Positions 42,979-52,351 are shown, counted from the stretch's first letter. The stretch is DNA of 64,000 bases from Bradyrhizobium sp. 1(2017) (GCF_011602485.2 NZ_CP050022.2:1756001-1820000); one strand, 5' to 3'. Notes: a model not told the origin generated them from the sequence alone. Made by a program: numbers and translations.

Positions 42979-43617
42979 CTATCGCTTCCGTTTCACCGCC
43001 GGCCTTACGGATTTGGCCGAGCGCGCCTTGGGCTTGCTGGCCGGCTGCACCCGCAGGCCGTCGACGAACACGTCCAGCATCCGCAGCACCGAGGATTGCC
43101 ATCCGGGCTGGTCGTGCATGTAGCACATGCCGATCAAGGCCCTGAGCAGGTCTTCCGGGCTGATATCGCCGCGCATCTGGCCGGCTTCGACAGCGCGGTC
43201 GAGCAGGGACCCGATCGCCTTGGTCAGCCGGTCCATCGAGAACGCCGCGAGCTCCGACGAGCTCTGATAGGTCAGCGCCAGCGCGGCTGACATGCCCTTC
43301 TTCGTGGCAACGAATTCGACGGCTGAGCGCAGCCAGCGGCGTAGCGCATCGACCGGGTCCTTGGCACTGCGTAGATGCTCGGCAAGCTCGCTGAGCTGCT
43401 CGACCTCGCGGCGATACACCGCCTCGAACAGATCTTCGCGTGTCGGGAAATGCCGATAGAGCGTGCCGATGCCGACGCCGGCGCGTTTCGCGACGGCCTC
43501 GAGGCTCGCCTCGGGGCCGCCCGCGTTGAACACGACCTTTGCCGCTTCGAGCACGCGTTCGCGATTGCGCACGGCATCGGCACGGGGCTTTCGGGTCCGG
43601 TCGGTCTGGTCGTCCAT
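42979..43617 (-). CDS. TetR-family repressor
   Basis: 212 residues from the ATG at 43617. The HTH covers about residues 15-60 (VLEAAKVVFNAGGPEASLEA, VAKRAGVGIGTLYRHFPTRE), and the ligand domain includes LRALIGMCYMHDQPGW. The C-terminus is Lys/Arg/Ser-rich. It is transcribed divergently from the molybdenum hydroxylase operon, which it probably represses. A perfect inverted repeat lies between the two (43742-43756). The subgroup is that of SbtR-like C-terminal domains. Confidence 0.9.
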   Translation of the reverse strand: MDDQTDRTRKPRADAVRNRERVLEAAKVVFNAGGPEASLEAVAKRAGVGIGTLYRHFPTREDLFEAVYRREVEQLSELAEHLRSAKDPVDALRRWLRSAVEFVATKKGMSAALALTYQSSSELAAFSMDRLTKAIGSLLDRAVEAGQMRGDISPEDLLRALIGMCYMHDQPGWQSSVLRMLDVFVDGLRVQPASKPKARSAKSVRPAVKRKR

Positions 43618-43741
43618 GCCGGCAATGTAGATCACGAATTGGTTAGATTGAACCCTCGCTGAACCCTTGTGGGGCTGCATCGCGTTGGTAGCGCACAGGC
43701 TTTCGACCAATTCCAAATATTTTCGGGCAGCCCTTGTTAAG

Positions 43742-43756
43742 CGGAGGGTGCCTCCG
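43742..43756. promoter_or_regulatory. Candidate TetR operator
   Basis: CGGAGG-GTG-CCTCCG, a perfect inverted repeat of 15 bases in the divergent region, 125 bases from the tetR start and 114 from the oxidoreductase start. Confidence 0.4.
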
Positions 43757-43869
43757 TATCTTCGCTCGTGTGCTCGTCCGGGTCATGTCCGGGCGGGTCG
43801 AATTCGACGGCGGCCACGGCGGTGGCGCGCCGCGCGATCACTCATGTCCATATCTGATCGGAGCCTTGT

Positions 43870-44367
43870 ATGAACCCCTCCATCAGCCTCACCGTGAACG
43901 GTGCGCGGCGCGACTTCGTCCTCGACGATCCGCGCGTCACGCTGCTCGATCTGTTGCGTGAGCGCCTCCATCTCACCGGAACCAAGAAGGGATGCGATCG
44001 CGGCCAGTGCGGCGCCTGCACCATTCTGGTCGACGGCAAGCGGATCAATTCCTGCCTTGCGCTCGCCATCAGCCATGACGGCGCCGACATCCTCACCATC
44101 GAAGGCGTTGCGCGCGGCGACCAGCTTCATCCAGTGCAGGCTGCCTTCATCGCCCATGACGGCTTTCAGTGCGGCTTCTGCACGCCAGGCCAGATCATGA
44201 GCGCCATCGGCATGATGAGCGAGGCGCAGGCCGGCAACGATCCCGAGCGCATCCGTGAATGCATGAGCGGCAATCTATGCCGCTGCGGCGCCTATGCCGG
44301 CATCGTCGATGCCGTGCTCGACGCACAAGATCGCATGGACGAATCCAACCAGAGGCGCTCCGCATGA
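43870..44367 (+). CDS. Molybdenum hydroxylase, [2Fe-2S] subunit (XdhC/PaoA type)
   Basis: Electron-transfer subunit of a xanthine dehydrogenase-family enzyme, 165 residues. First cluster: GCDRGQCGACTILVDGKRIN followed by SCL; second cluster: CGFCTPGQIM and CMSGNLCRCGAY. The enterobacterial PaoA has a long Tat leader; none is seen here, so the complex is probably cytoplasmic. Overlaps the next gene by four bases. Confidence 0.92.
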   Translation: MNPSISLTVNGARRDFVLDDPRVTLLDLLRERLHLTGTKKGCDRGQCGACTILVDGKRINSCLALAISHDGADILTIEGVARGDQLHPVQAAFIAHDGFQCGFCTPGQIMSAIGMMSEAQAGNDPERIRECMSGNLCRCGAYAGIVDAVLDAQDRMDESNQRRSA

Positions 44368-45419
44368 AGCCGTTCGATTACGTCAGGCCCGCCACGGTCG
44401 GCGAGGCCGTTGCCGCCGCGGCCCAGCCGGGCGCCGTCTATCTCGCCGCGGGCACCAATCTGCTCGATCTGATGAAGGGCAATATCAGCCGCCCGGATCG
44501 TCTCGTCGACGTCACGCATCTCGAAGGGCTCGACGGGATCGAGCGCCTCGCCGACGGGTCTTTGCGCATCGGCGCACTCGTCAGCAACGCCGATCTCGCA
44601 CACGATACCGAATTCGCAAGGTCGTATCCGGCGGTGGCCGAAGCGCTGCTCTCCGGTGCTTCCGCACAACTGCGCAACGCCGCGACGGTCGGCGGCAATC
44701 TCCTGCAGCGGACGCGCTGCGCGTATTTCTACGACACCGCGAGCCGCTGCAACAGGCGCGAGGCCGGCAGCGGCTGCGACGCCCGCCAGGGCGAGAACCG
44801 CGGCCATGCCGTGCTGGGCTGGAGCGAGAGCTGCATCGCCACGCATCCGTCCGACTTCTGCGTGCCGCTGGTCGCGCTCGACGCAATCGTCGAGATCGAG
44901 GGCAGAAACGGCCGGCGCGAGATCGCGCTCGCCGAGCTGCACCGCCTGCCCGGCGATACGCCGGAGCGTGAGTCCGCGCTCGAGCCCGGCGACCTCATCG
45001 TCTCGGTGCGGCTGCCGCCTGCGGCGCGCGGCTTTGCCGGGCATGCGCGCTACCTCAAGGTTCGCGAACGAACCTCCTACGCCTTCGCCATCGTCTCGGC
45101 CGCCGCAGCGTTGCGGATCGAGAACGGCAAGATCGCCGAGGCACGGCTTGCCCTCGGCGGCGTCGCCGCAAAACCCTGGCGCGCTCGCGCCGCCGAAGAC
45201 GTGCTCAAGGGCGTGGCGCCCACGGCCGACGCCTTCCAGGAAGCCGCCTGGCGCGCGCTCGCCGACGCCAAGCCGTCCGGCGACAACGCCTTCAAGATCG
45301 ATCTCGCGCGGCGCATCGTCGTGCGCGCGCTGACCCTTGCCGCGGCCGGCACGCCCGCGCGTCTTCCCGCGCTGCCGGCCTCTCCCTTTGCCTCGACGTC
45401 TGGAGCCATCCATGCCTGA
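44364..45419 (+). CDS. Molybdenum hydroxylase, FAD-binding subunit (PaoB type)
   Basis: 351 residues from the ATG at 44364. FAD motifs AAGTNLLDLMKG (about 28-39) and NAATVGGNLLQRTRC are present. Between them and the C-terminal domain lies a Cys-rich insert: C-x6-S-x-CNRREAGSGCDARQGENRG, which in PaoB binds an extra [4Fe-4S] cluster. The C-terminal CO dehydrogenase flavoprotein-like domain ends in RLPALPASPF. Start overlaps the [2Fe-2S] gene; end overlaps the large subunit by eight bases. Confidence 0.92.
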   Translation: MKPFDYVRPATVGEAVAAAAQPGAVYLAAGTNLLDLMKGNISRPDRLVDVTHLEGLDGIERLADGSLRIGALVSNADLAHDTEFARSYPAVAEALLSGASAQLRNAATVGGNLLQRTRCAYFYDTASRCNRREAGSGCDARQGENRGHAVLGWSESCIATHPSDFCVPLVALDAIVEIEGRNGRREIALAELHRLPGDTPERESALEPGDLIVSVRLPPAARGFAGHARYLKVRERTSYAFAIVSAAAALRIENGKIAEARLALGGVAAKPWRARAAEDVLKGVAPTADAFQEAAWRALADAKPSGDNAFKIDLARRIVVRALTLAAAGTPARLPALPASPFASTSGAIHA

Positions 45420-47673
45420 GCTCAACCTCTCAAGCGCGCCTGCTCATCTGCGCCACGGCTCGAACATCGGCCAGCCACTGACTCGCCGCGACGGCGTCCT
45501 CAAGGTCAAGGGGCAGGCGACCTATGCCGCGGACAATCATCCGACCGGCATGCTATTCGCGGTGCTGGCCGTCGCCGGCATCGCGCACGGCCGTGTTACC
45601 TCGCTCGATGTCGCCGCCGCGAAGCGCCATCCCGGCGTCGTCGATGTCATGACGCCGGACCACAAGCCGCAGCTTGCGATCGACCCCGAGATCAAGACCA
45701 ATCCGTTCGTGTTCCGGATGGAGGTCTTGCAGAGCAACGAGGTCCGCTACGCCAACCAGCCGATCGCCGTCGTGATCGCGGAGACGCTGGAAGCCGCAAC
45801 GGAAGGCGCGCTGCTGCTGGCGCCGCGTTACGAAGCGCTGCCCGCGCTGGTCGGCCTCGATGCCGGCGAGAGCTACGTGCCGCCGGTAGTCGGCGTCGGC
45901 AATCCCACTGAAAACCATCGCGGCGATGTCGAGGCGGGCCTCGCCTCGGCCGACAAGCAGATCGACGCGACTTACGAGACGCCACCGCAATATCACAACG
46001 CGATGGAGCCGCATGCGATCGTCGCTCACTGGAACGGCGACAATCTGCAGATCGATATGCCGACCCAGGGCCTGATGCTGTCGCTGGCGCGCGTCGCCGA
46101 GCTGTTCGGCATCGCGCACGACAAGATCCACATCCGCAGCCCGTTCCTCGGCGGCGGCTTCGGCTCGAAGGGACTGATGGCCGGCCCGCCGGTCCTCGGC
46201 ATCATGGCGGCAAAGCTGGTCGGCAAACCGGTGAAGCTCGTGCTGCGTCGCGAGCAGATGTACGGCCCGGTCGGCCATCGCGCGCCGACGCGGCAGCGCT
46301 TGCGCATCGGCGCCGATAGCGAAGGGCGCTTGACCGCGCTCGATCATCACGCGCGGACCGTGTCGAGCACGTTCGACGACTTCTATGAACCCGCAGCCGA
46401 TGCCTCGCACACGCTCTACGCGGCGCCGGCGATCCGCACCTCGCACGACGCGGTGCGCGTGAACACCGGCACGCCGCTGTTCATGCGCGCGCCCGGTGAA
46501 GCGACTGGCTCGATCGCACTCGAAAGTGCGATCGACGAGATGGCCTGGGCCTGCGGCATGGATCCGCTCGCCTTCCGCCTGAAGAACTATGCCGAGGTCG
46601 AGCCGATCACGGGAAAACCGTTCTCCTCGAAAGCGCTGCGTGCCTGCTACGATCAGGGCGCAGCGCGTTTCGGCTGGGCGAAGCGCTCGCTCCAGCCCAA
46701 ACAGATGCGCGACGACGCCGGACTTCTGGTCGGCTGGGGGATGGGCACTGCGACGTTCCCCGCGCTGATGTTCCAGGCCGAGGCACGTGCTGTTCTCCGC
46801 CTTGACGGCTCCGGTGCGATGGAGATCGGCGCACATGACATGGGGCAGGGCGCCTGGACCGCGCTTGCCCAGATCGCGGCGGATGAACTCGGTCTCGCTA
46901 TCGATCGGGTCGAGTTCAAGGCCGGTTCATCCGACCTGCCCGACGCAGGCATTGCCGGCGGCTCGGCGCATACGGCAACGGCGGGCGCTGCGATCCACAG
47001 CGCCGGTGCGGCCGTCGTTGCCAAGCTCGCCAATCTCGCCACCAATGACGAGCGCTCGCCGCTGTTCGGCGCGGGTAATGCCGGTGTGATCGCGCGCAAC
47101 GGTCGTTTGACCCGGCGCGACGACGAGAGCCGTGGCGAGAGCTATGTCGAGATCCTCGCGCGCGCCGGCATTGTCGAGATCGAGGCCCGCGGGACCGGCG
47201 CGCCGAACCCGGCGGCGATGGAAGAATACGCCATGCATGCCCACGGCGCGGTGTTCGCGGAGGTGAAGGTCGACCCCGAGCTCGGTCAGGTTCGCGTCAC
47301 CCGTATGGTCGGCGCCTTCGCGGCGGGACGCATCGTCAATCCTCGGATGGTGCAGAGCCAGCTGTTCGGCGGCATGATCTGGGGCCTGTCCTTCGCACTG
47401 CACGAGGAGGCGGTCACCGACCGGCGTACCGGCCGGATCATGAATGCCAATCTCGGCGAGTACCATATCCCCGTGAATGCCGACGTGCCGCCGCTCGACG
47501 TGATCACGGTCGAGGAGCATGATCCGCACGTGAACGCGCTCGGCATCAAGGGCGTGGGCGAGATCGGCATCACCGGCAGCGCCGGCGCCGTCGCCAACGC
47601 GGTCTGGCATGCGACTGGCGTACGGGTCCGCCGCTTTCCGATCCGGATCGAGGAATTGCTGGTGCAGCGCTGA
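45412..47673 (+). CDS. Molybdenum hydroxylase, molybdopterin-binding subunit (PaoC type)
   Basis: 753 residues from the ATG at 45412. The N-terminal aldehyde oxidase/xanthine dehydrogenase a/b hammerhead is at about 25-145. The Moco-binding domain follows, with FLGGGFGSKGLMAGP, RAPGEATGSIALESAIDEMA, and the C-terminal GVGEIGITGSAGAVANAVW that holds the catalytic Glu. The enzyme hydroxylates aldehydes or N-heterocycles using water. Family members accept aromatic aldehydes; the natural substrate here is unknown. Maturation would need a XdhC-like chaperone encoded elsewhere. Confidence 0.93.
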   Translation: MPELNLSSAPAHLRHGSNIGQPLTRRDGVLKVKGQATYAADNHPTGMLFAVLAVAGIAHGRVTSLDVAAAKRHPGVVDVMTPDHKPQLAIDPEIKTNPFVFRMEVLQSNEVRYANQPIAVVIAETLEAATEGALLLAPRYEALPALVGLDAGESYVPPVVGVGNPTENHRGDVEAGLASADKQIDATYETPPQYHNAMEPHAIVAHWNGDNLQIDMPTQGLMLSLARVAELFGIAHDKIHIRSPFLGGGFGSKGLMAGPPVLGIMAAKLVGKPVKLVLRREQMYGPVGHRAPTRQRLRIGADSEGRLTALDHHARTVSSTFDDFYEPAADASHTLYAAPAIRTSHDAVRVNTGTPLFMRAPGEATGSIALESAIDEMAWACGMDPLAFRLKNYAEVEPITGKPFSSKALRACYDQGAARFGWAKRSLQPKQMRDDAGLLVGWGMGTATFPALMFQAEARAVLRLDGSGAMEIGAHDMGQGAWTALAQIAADELGLAIDRVEFKAGSSDLPDAGIAGGSAHTATAGAAIHSAGAAVVAKLANLATNDERSPLFGAGNAGVIARNGRLTRRDDESRGESYVEILARAGIVEIEARGTGAPNPAAMEEYAMHAHGAVFAEVKVDPELGQVRVTRMVGAFAAGRIVNPRMVQSQLFGGMIWGLSFALHEEAVTDRRTGRIMNANLGEYHIPVNADVPPLDVITVEEHDPHVNALGIKGVGEIGITGSAGAVANAVWHATGVRVRRFPIRIEELLVQR

Positions 47674-47714
47674 TGCGGCAGGCGGGGCGAGACCTCCTCG
47701 CTCCGCCGCGACGG

Positions 47715-47867
47715 TCAGTTGATCATCCTGCGCAGGGCCTTGATCTGCTTTCGCTGCGCCTCGATGTATTTCGCGATGGCGTCACGCAGCTCGCGCGAGT
47801 GGAGCTTGTCGGTGTCGCGCTGAACTTCCTCGAGCGCAGCTTCTGCATAAGCGAGAGCGGTTTTCAT
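47715..47867 (-). CDS. Small helical protein, 50 aa
   Basis: Translation from the ATG at 47867 gives MKTALAYAEAALEEVQRDTD and continues to a TGA, 50 residues in all, ending in a basic helix (KYIEAQRKQIKALRRMIN). Composition and codon use look coding: heptads of Ala/Leu/Glu with almost no Cys, Trp or Pro. No family recognised. It fills the otherwise empty 374-base stretch between the hydroxylase operon and the XRE-cupin gene. The rest of that stretch (47868-48047) shows nothing I can name. Confidence 0.45.
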   Translation of the reverse strand: MKTALAYAEAALEEVQRDTDKLHSRELRDAIAKYIEAQRKQIKALRRMIN

Positions 47868-48047
47868 CTGCGAGCCCTGTTACGAAGCCCCGGAGTTTCC
47901 AAGGAGTTGCTTGAGTGTCCGGAGCCGCAAGCCACGGCTGCCCGGCTACCGTTCGCCTCATATAGAGGTTCGGCTCGTGGAAATTGAGATGCCTCGAGCT
48001 CCGTAAGATACCGGTGGCCCCGTAAGATCACGGATAACACACGCGTG

Positions 48048-48596
48048 TCAGAACGTCGGCGGCGTGCAGGCCGAGATCACTTCGCAGGGCTTGCCGCCGA
48101 CGCAGCGGAAGCGATGCGGACGGCGGCTCTCGAAGTAATAGGCGTCGCCCGGATTGAGGATGCGGCGCTCGTCCTCAACGGTCACCTCGAGTTTTCCGGA
48201 GATCACGATACCGCCTTCCTCGCCGTCATGGACGAGGTGGACGCGCCCGGTGTCGCTGCCGGGTTCGTAGCGCTCCTTCAGGATCTGCAGGCTGCGGCCG
48301 AACAGATTGTCGCCGATCTGGCGGTAGGAGATCGGCTTCTTGCCGACTTCGGTCAGCTCTTCGGCGCGGTAGAAGATCTTGCGCCGCGACTCCGGCTCCA
48401 GCGCGAAGAACTCGGCGAGCCCCATCGGGATGCCGTCGAGGATGCGCTTGAGCGCGCCGACCGACGGGTTCATCTGGTTGGATTCGATCAGCGAGATCGT
48501 CGAATTGGTGACGCCGGCGCGCTTGGCGAGTTCGCGCTGCGACAGCTTGTGGCGCGCCCGGATGAATCGCAGCCGTCCGCCGATGTCGACGCTCAT
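48048..48596 (-). CDS. XRE-cupin transcriptional regulator (PuuR-like)
   Basis: 182 residues from the ATG at 48596. N-terminal XRE HTH (about 5-60: IRARHKLSQRELAKRAGVTN, STISLIESNQMNPSV) and a C-terminal cupin (about 105-180: GIVISGKLEVTVEDERRILN and GDAYYFESRRPHRFR). PuuR, the putrescine-responsive repressor, has this layout and length, including NQMNPSVGALKRIL. It is divergent from the omega-aminotransferase gene, its likely target. A short inverted repeat (TGCGC-CT-GCGCA, 48705-48716) lies in the promoter region. Confidence 0.9.
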   Translation of the reverse strand: MSVDIGGRLRFIRARHKLSQRELAKRAGVTNSTISLIESNQMNPSVGALKRILDGIPMGLAEFFALEPESRRKIFYRAEELTEVGKKPISYRQIGDNLFGRSLQILKERYEPGSDTGRVHLVHDGEEGGIVISGKLEVTVEDERRILNPGDAYYFESRRPHRFRCVGGKPCEVISACTPPTF

Positions 48597-48755
48597 GTTC
48601 CGGTCCTTGCGTAGCCATGTGTTGCAGGTGTTGCGGATCGCGCAAATATGGACCGGCAGCCATAGTGAAATCAATGGCTTGCAGGTCACCAGAAAAGGAC
48701 TTGTTGCGCCTGCGCAGCCGTGGCTCTGCTAGCAGGTCAGCAAAGGAGCGCGGCC

Positions 48756-50084
48756 GTGACCCTTCATCAGATTCCGAACACTATCAAGACCGACTCGTTC
48801 TGGATGCCGTTCACGGCCAACCGGCAGTTCAAGAAGGCGCCGCGCCTGTTCTCCTCGGCCGAGGGCATGCACTACACCACCGTCGACGGCCGCAAGGTGA
48901 TCGACGGCTCCGCCGGTCTCTGGTGCGTCAATGCCGGCCACGGCCGCAAGCAGATCGCCGCGGCGGTCGAGCGGCAGCTCATGACGCTGGACTTCGCGCC
49001 GACATTCCAGATGGGCCATCCGCTGGCCTTCGACTTCGCCGAGCGCCTCGCCGAGATCGCGCCGAAGGGTCTCGATCGCGTCTTCTTCACCAACTCGGGC
49101 TCCGAGTCGGTCGATACCGCTCTCAAGATCGCGCTCGCCTATCACCGCGCCAATGGCCAGTCGAGCCGGACCCGCCTAATCGGCCGCGAGCGCGGCTATC
49201 ACGGCGTCGGCTTCGGCGGTACGTCGGTCGGCGGCATGGTCGCCAACCGCCGCGCCTTCGCGACCCTGCTGCCGGGCGTCGACCACATCCGCCACACCCA
49301 CGATCTCACCCGCAACGCCTTCGCCAAGGACCAGCCCGAGCATGGCGCCGAGCTCGCCGACGATCTCGAGCGCCTGGTCGGCCTGCACGGTGCCGAGACC
49401 ATCGCTGCCGTCATCGTCGAGCCGGTGCCGGGCTCGACCGCGGTGCTGCCGCCGCCGAAGGGCTATCTGCAGCGCCTGCGCGAGATCTGCGACAAGCACG
49501 GCATTCTCCTGATCTTCGACGAGGTCATCACCGGCTTCGGCCGACTCGGCACGCCGTTCGCCGCCAACTTCTTCGGCGTCACGCCGGACCTGATGACGAC
49601 GGCCAAGGGCATCACCAACGGCACCATTCCCTGTGGCGCGGTGTTCGCGAGCCGCAAGGTGCATGACGGCATGATGGTCGGTCCGGAGAGCCAGATGGAG
49701 CTGTTCCACGGCTACACCTATTCGGCGCATCCGACCGCCTGCGCGGCCGGCATCGCGACGCTCGACATCTACAAGGACGAAGGCCTGCTCACGCGCGGTG
49801 CGTCGATGGCGGATTACTGGCGCGATGCGCTGCATTCGCTGAAGGGGCTGCCGAACGTCGTCGACATCCGCAATTGCGGCCTGATGGGTGCGGTCGAGCT
49901 CGCCCCGCGCGACGGCGTCGTCGGTGCCCGCGGCTACGACGTCATGGTCGACTGCTTCAACACCGGCCTTTACCTGCGCATGAGCGGCGACAGCTTCGCG
50001 ATGTCGCCCCCGCTGATCGTCGAGAAGAGCCACATCGACCAGATGGTCTCGATCCTCGGCGACGCCATCAAGAAGGTGGCGTGA
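48756..50084 (+). CDS. Omega-amino acid:pyruvate aminotransferase (class III)
   Basis: 442 residues from a GTG at 48756, chosen because AAAGGAG lies 8 bases upstream; the ATG at 48720 has no such site. PLP enzyme of class III: the GSAGLWCVNAGHGRKQIAAA and FFTNSGSESVDTALKIALAY segments, the PLP-Asp in LLIFDEVITGFGR, and the Lys in TTAKGITNGTIPCGAV. This is the beta-alanine:pyruvate transaminase subgroup, which takes amino groups from beta-alanine, taurine or other omega-amines. Located between a PuuR-like repressor and dadA. Confidence 0.9.
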   Translation: MTLHQIPNTIKTDSFWMPFTANRQFKKAPRLFSSAEGMHYTTVDGRKVIDGSAGLWCVNAGHGRKQIAAAVERQLMTLDFAPTFQMGHPLAFDFAERLAEIAPKGLDRVFFTNSGSESVDTALKIALAYHRANGQSSRTRLIGRERGYHGVGFGGTSVGGMVANRRAFATLLPGVDHIRHTHDLTRNAFAKDQPEHGAELADDLERLVGLHGAETIAAVIVEPVPGSTAVLPPPKGYLQRLREICDKHGILLIFDEVITGFGRLGTPFAANFFGVTPDLMTTAKGITNGTIPCGAVFASRKVHDGMMVGPESQMELFHGYTYSAHPTACAAGIATLDIYKDEGLLTRGASMADYWRDALHSLKGLPNVVDIRNCGLMGAVELAPRDGVVGARGYDVMVDCFNTGLYLRMSGDSFAMSPPLIVEKSHIDQMVSILGDAIKKVA

Positions 50085-50156
50085 TAATTGCTCTCGCCGT
50101 TGCGGAGTGCTTTTCTTGCAGCGGCGAGCCGTGATGCCGCGGGAGTTTGACGAAGC

Positions 50157-51422
50157 GTGAAAGTCCTGATCCTCGGCAGCGGTGTCATCGGTGTCACCTC
50201 TGCCTACTACCTGGCGCGTGCCGGCCACGAGGTGACGGTCGTCGACCGTCAGCCGGAGCCGGCACTGGAGACCTCCTTCGCCAACGCCGGCGAGGTGTCG
50301 CCCGGCTATTCCTCGCCCTGGGCAGGCCCCGGCGTGCCGGTGAAGGCGGTCAAGTGGCTCTTGATGAAGCATGGGCCGCTGGTGGTCCGGCCCAAGCTCG
50401 ATCCCGTCATGTGGGTCTGGCTGCTCAAGATGCTGCGCAACTGCACCAGTGCGCGCTACGCGGTCAATAAGAGCCGGATGATCCCGATCGCGGAATACAG
50501 CCGCGATTCCCTGCGCGATCTCAGGCGCGACATCGGCATTCAATATGACGAGCGCTCGCAAGGCACGCTCCAGCTGTTCCGCTACCAGGCCCAGCTCGAC
50601 GGCACGGCCGAGGACATCGCCGTGCTCAAGCAATACGGTGTTCCCTTCGAGGTGCTGAGCCGCGAGGGCTGTATCGCGGTCGAGCCGGCGCTATCAGGCG
50701 TGAAGGAGAAGTTCGTCGGTGGGCTTCGCCTGCCGCAGGACGAAACCGGCGACTGCCACATGTTCACGCGGGCGCTGGCCAAGCATGCCGAGGCGCTTGG
50801 CGTGCGCTTCATGTTCAACACCGGCATCGACCGCATCGTCACCGACGGCGCGCGTGTCAGCGGTGTTGCGACCAGTGCCGGCTTGTTGCAGGCCGACGCT
50901 TACGTGCTCGCGCTCGGCAGCTGGTCGTCGCGCCTCGTGGCGCCGCTCGGCATTTCGCTGCCGGTCTATCCGGTGAAGGGCTATTCGATCACGGTGCCGA
51001 TCAAGGACGCCTCCGGTGCGCCGGAATCCACCGTGATGGACGAGAGCTACAAGGTCGCGATCACGCGCCTCGGCAATCGCATCCGCGTCGGCGGCACCGC
51101 GGAAATCTCGGGCTATTCGGACAAGCTCTACGACGCCCGCCGCGCCACGCTCGATCATTCGCTGACCGATCTGTTCCCGCGCGGCGGCGATCTCGCCAAG
51201 GCGACGTTCTGGAGCGGCCTGCGCCCGATGACCCCGGACGGCCCGCCGGTGATCGGCCCGACGCAATACGCCAATCTCCACCTCAACACCGGCCACGGTA
51301 CGCTGGGCTGGACCATGTCCTGCGGCTCGGGGCGCGTGCTTGCCGACATGCTGTCGGGCAGGAAGCCGGACATCGACGTCAGCGCGCTGACGGTGGAGCG
51401 GTACAAGCACCGGTTCGGGTGA
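50157..51422 (+). CDS. dadA: D-amino acid dehydrogenase small subunit
   Basis: 421-residue FAD enzyme of the DadA family (GTG start). It begins [19 protein letters not shown], followed by [31 protein letters not shown], which is diagnostic of DadA. The C-terminus shows [20 protein letters not shown] and [15 protein letters not shown]. It oxidises D-alanine and other D-amino acids to keto acids and passes electrons to the respiratory chain at the inner membrane. It follows the aminotransferase after 72 bases; both yield or use pyruvate. Confidence 0.92.
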   Translation: MKVLILGSGVIGVTSAYYLARAGHEVTVVDRQPEPALETSFANAGEVSPGYSSPWAGPGVPVKAVKWLLMKHGPLVVRPKLDPVMWVWLLKMLRNCTSARYAVNKSRMIPIAEYSRDSLRDLRRDIGIQYDERSQGTLQLFRYQAQLDGTAEDIAVLKQYGVPFEVLSREGCIAVEPALSGVKEKFVGGLRLPQDETGDCHMFTRALAKHAEALGVRFMFNTGIDRIVTDGARVSGVATSAGLLQADAYVLALGSWSSRLVAPLGISLPVYPVKGYSITVPIKDASGAPESTVMDESYKVAITRLGNRIRVGGTAEISGYSDKLYDARRATLDHSLTDLFPRGGDLAKATFWSGLRPMTPDGPPVIGPTQYANLHLNTGHGTLGWTMSCGSGRVLADMLSGRKPDIDVSALTVERYKHRFG

Positions 51423-51431
51423 TTGACGCTA

Positions 51432-51509
51432 TCATTCCGGAGCGATGCGAAGCATCGAGCCCGGAATCTCGAGATTCCGGGTTCGCCTCTTCGAGGCGCT
51501 CCGGAATGA
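51432..51509. repeat. Cloverleaf-like palindromic repeat, copy C
   Basis: Perfect outer arms TCATTCCGGAGC (51432-51443) and GCTCCGGAATGA (51498-51509), with inner hairpins CGATGC-GAA-GCATCG, the same 22-bp CTCGAG-centred palindrome as copy B (51460-51481), and CGCCTC-TTC-GAGGCG. Located after dadA, between convergent genes. Confidence 0.85.
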
Positions 51510-51522
51510 CAGCAACCGGCTA

Positions 51523-52188
51523 CTACGCCCCCGTCACGCAATTCACCCAGAGCACAACGGCCTTCGCATCCTCGGCCGGATTTGAAAACCGGTGCGGCCG
51601 CCGGCTCGCAAATCTGAAACTATCCCCGCTCTTCAGCGACCATGTCTCGCTGTCCACCGTCAGCATCATCTCGCCTTCGAGCACGAGGCCGGCCTCTTCG
51701 CCGTCATGGGTGTAGAGCTCGTCGCCGGTTGAGCCGCCGGGATCCAGATGCACCAGGAACAGGTTCAGTTTGTTGTCGGCGCTTGCCGGGCTCAGCAATT
51801 GCTTGGACACGCCGGTGCGCCAGAGTTTCAATTCGGGCCGTTGCAGCCCGCGTGTCACCACCTGGTCAGATGCACCGTCGGCACTCGGGCTCGCGCCGAA
51901 CAGCGCGGCGATGCCGACGCCGAACACGTCCGCCAGCGTTGCCAGCACGCGCAGCGAGGGTGATGACAGGCCGCGCTCGATCTGGCTGAGAAAGCCGATC
52001 GACAGCGCGGTGCGCGCCGCGACCGTTTCCAGCGAGAATTGCCTGACGCGCCGGAGATCCCTGATGTGGCGGCCGACCGCGACATCCATCGCGGGCTCCC
52101 TGGGTTTGGTGACGGCCTTGGTTCTGGCCTTCGGCTTCCTCGCCGGCCTTGCGGCGGCGGGTTTGCGCATTCTTTTGCCACCGCTCAC
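51523..52188 (-). CDS. XRE-cupin transcriptional regulator
   Basis: 221 residues. A Lys/Arg/Ala-rich N-terminal tail (1-35) precedes the XRE HTH (about 38-95: IRDLRRVRQFSLETVAARTA, LSIGFLSQIERGLSSPSLRV) and a cupin (about 145-215: GEEAGLVLEGEMMLTVDSE, SGDSFRFASRRPHRFSNPAE). Divergent from the ABC transporter genes and probably their repressor; two inverted repeats lie between. Related to but distinct from the PuuR-like protein at 48 kb. Confidence 0.88.
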   Translation of the reverse strand: MSGGKRMRKPAAARPARKPKARTKAVTKPREPAMDVAVGRHIRDLRRVRQFSLETVAARTALSIGFLSQIERGLSSPSLRVLATLADVFGVGIAALFGASPSADGASDQVVTRGLQRPELKLWRTGVSKQLLSPASADNKLNLFLVHLDPGGSTGDELYTHDGEEAGLVLEGEMMLTVDSETWSLKSGDSFRFASRRPHRFSNPAEDAKAVVLWVNCVTGA

Positions 52189-52202
52189 GTCAGATCGCTT
52201 CC

Positions 52203-52268
52203 TTCATGTGCATGAAAACCGCTTGCGTGATCCACAAAAATGTGACCAAATTTTCATATTGGTGAAAA
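52203..52268. promoter_or_regulatory. Two inverted repeats in the XRE-cupin / ABC divergent region
   Basis: TTCATG-TG-CATGAA (52203-52216) and TTTTCA-TATTGG-TGAAAA (52251-52268), both perfect, sit right upstream of the regulator start and about 85-150 bases before the transporter. AT content is well above the flanks. Candidate operators. Confidence 0.5.
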
Positions 52269-52351
52269 TAGGCCGAAACGGCTTGGCCCGCAATGTCGGC
52301 GATCACGGCAAGTGCGAGCGCCGCCATCGGCCAGGCCCACAGGGGGATGCA

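Noticed and set aside
41371..43290. Forward-strand frame of 639 codons over the MFS, DUF4864 and tetR genes
   Set aside because: Out of frame with the MFS gene and antisense to the other two, all of which have clear family signatures.
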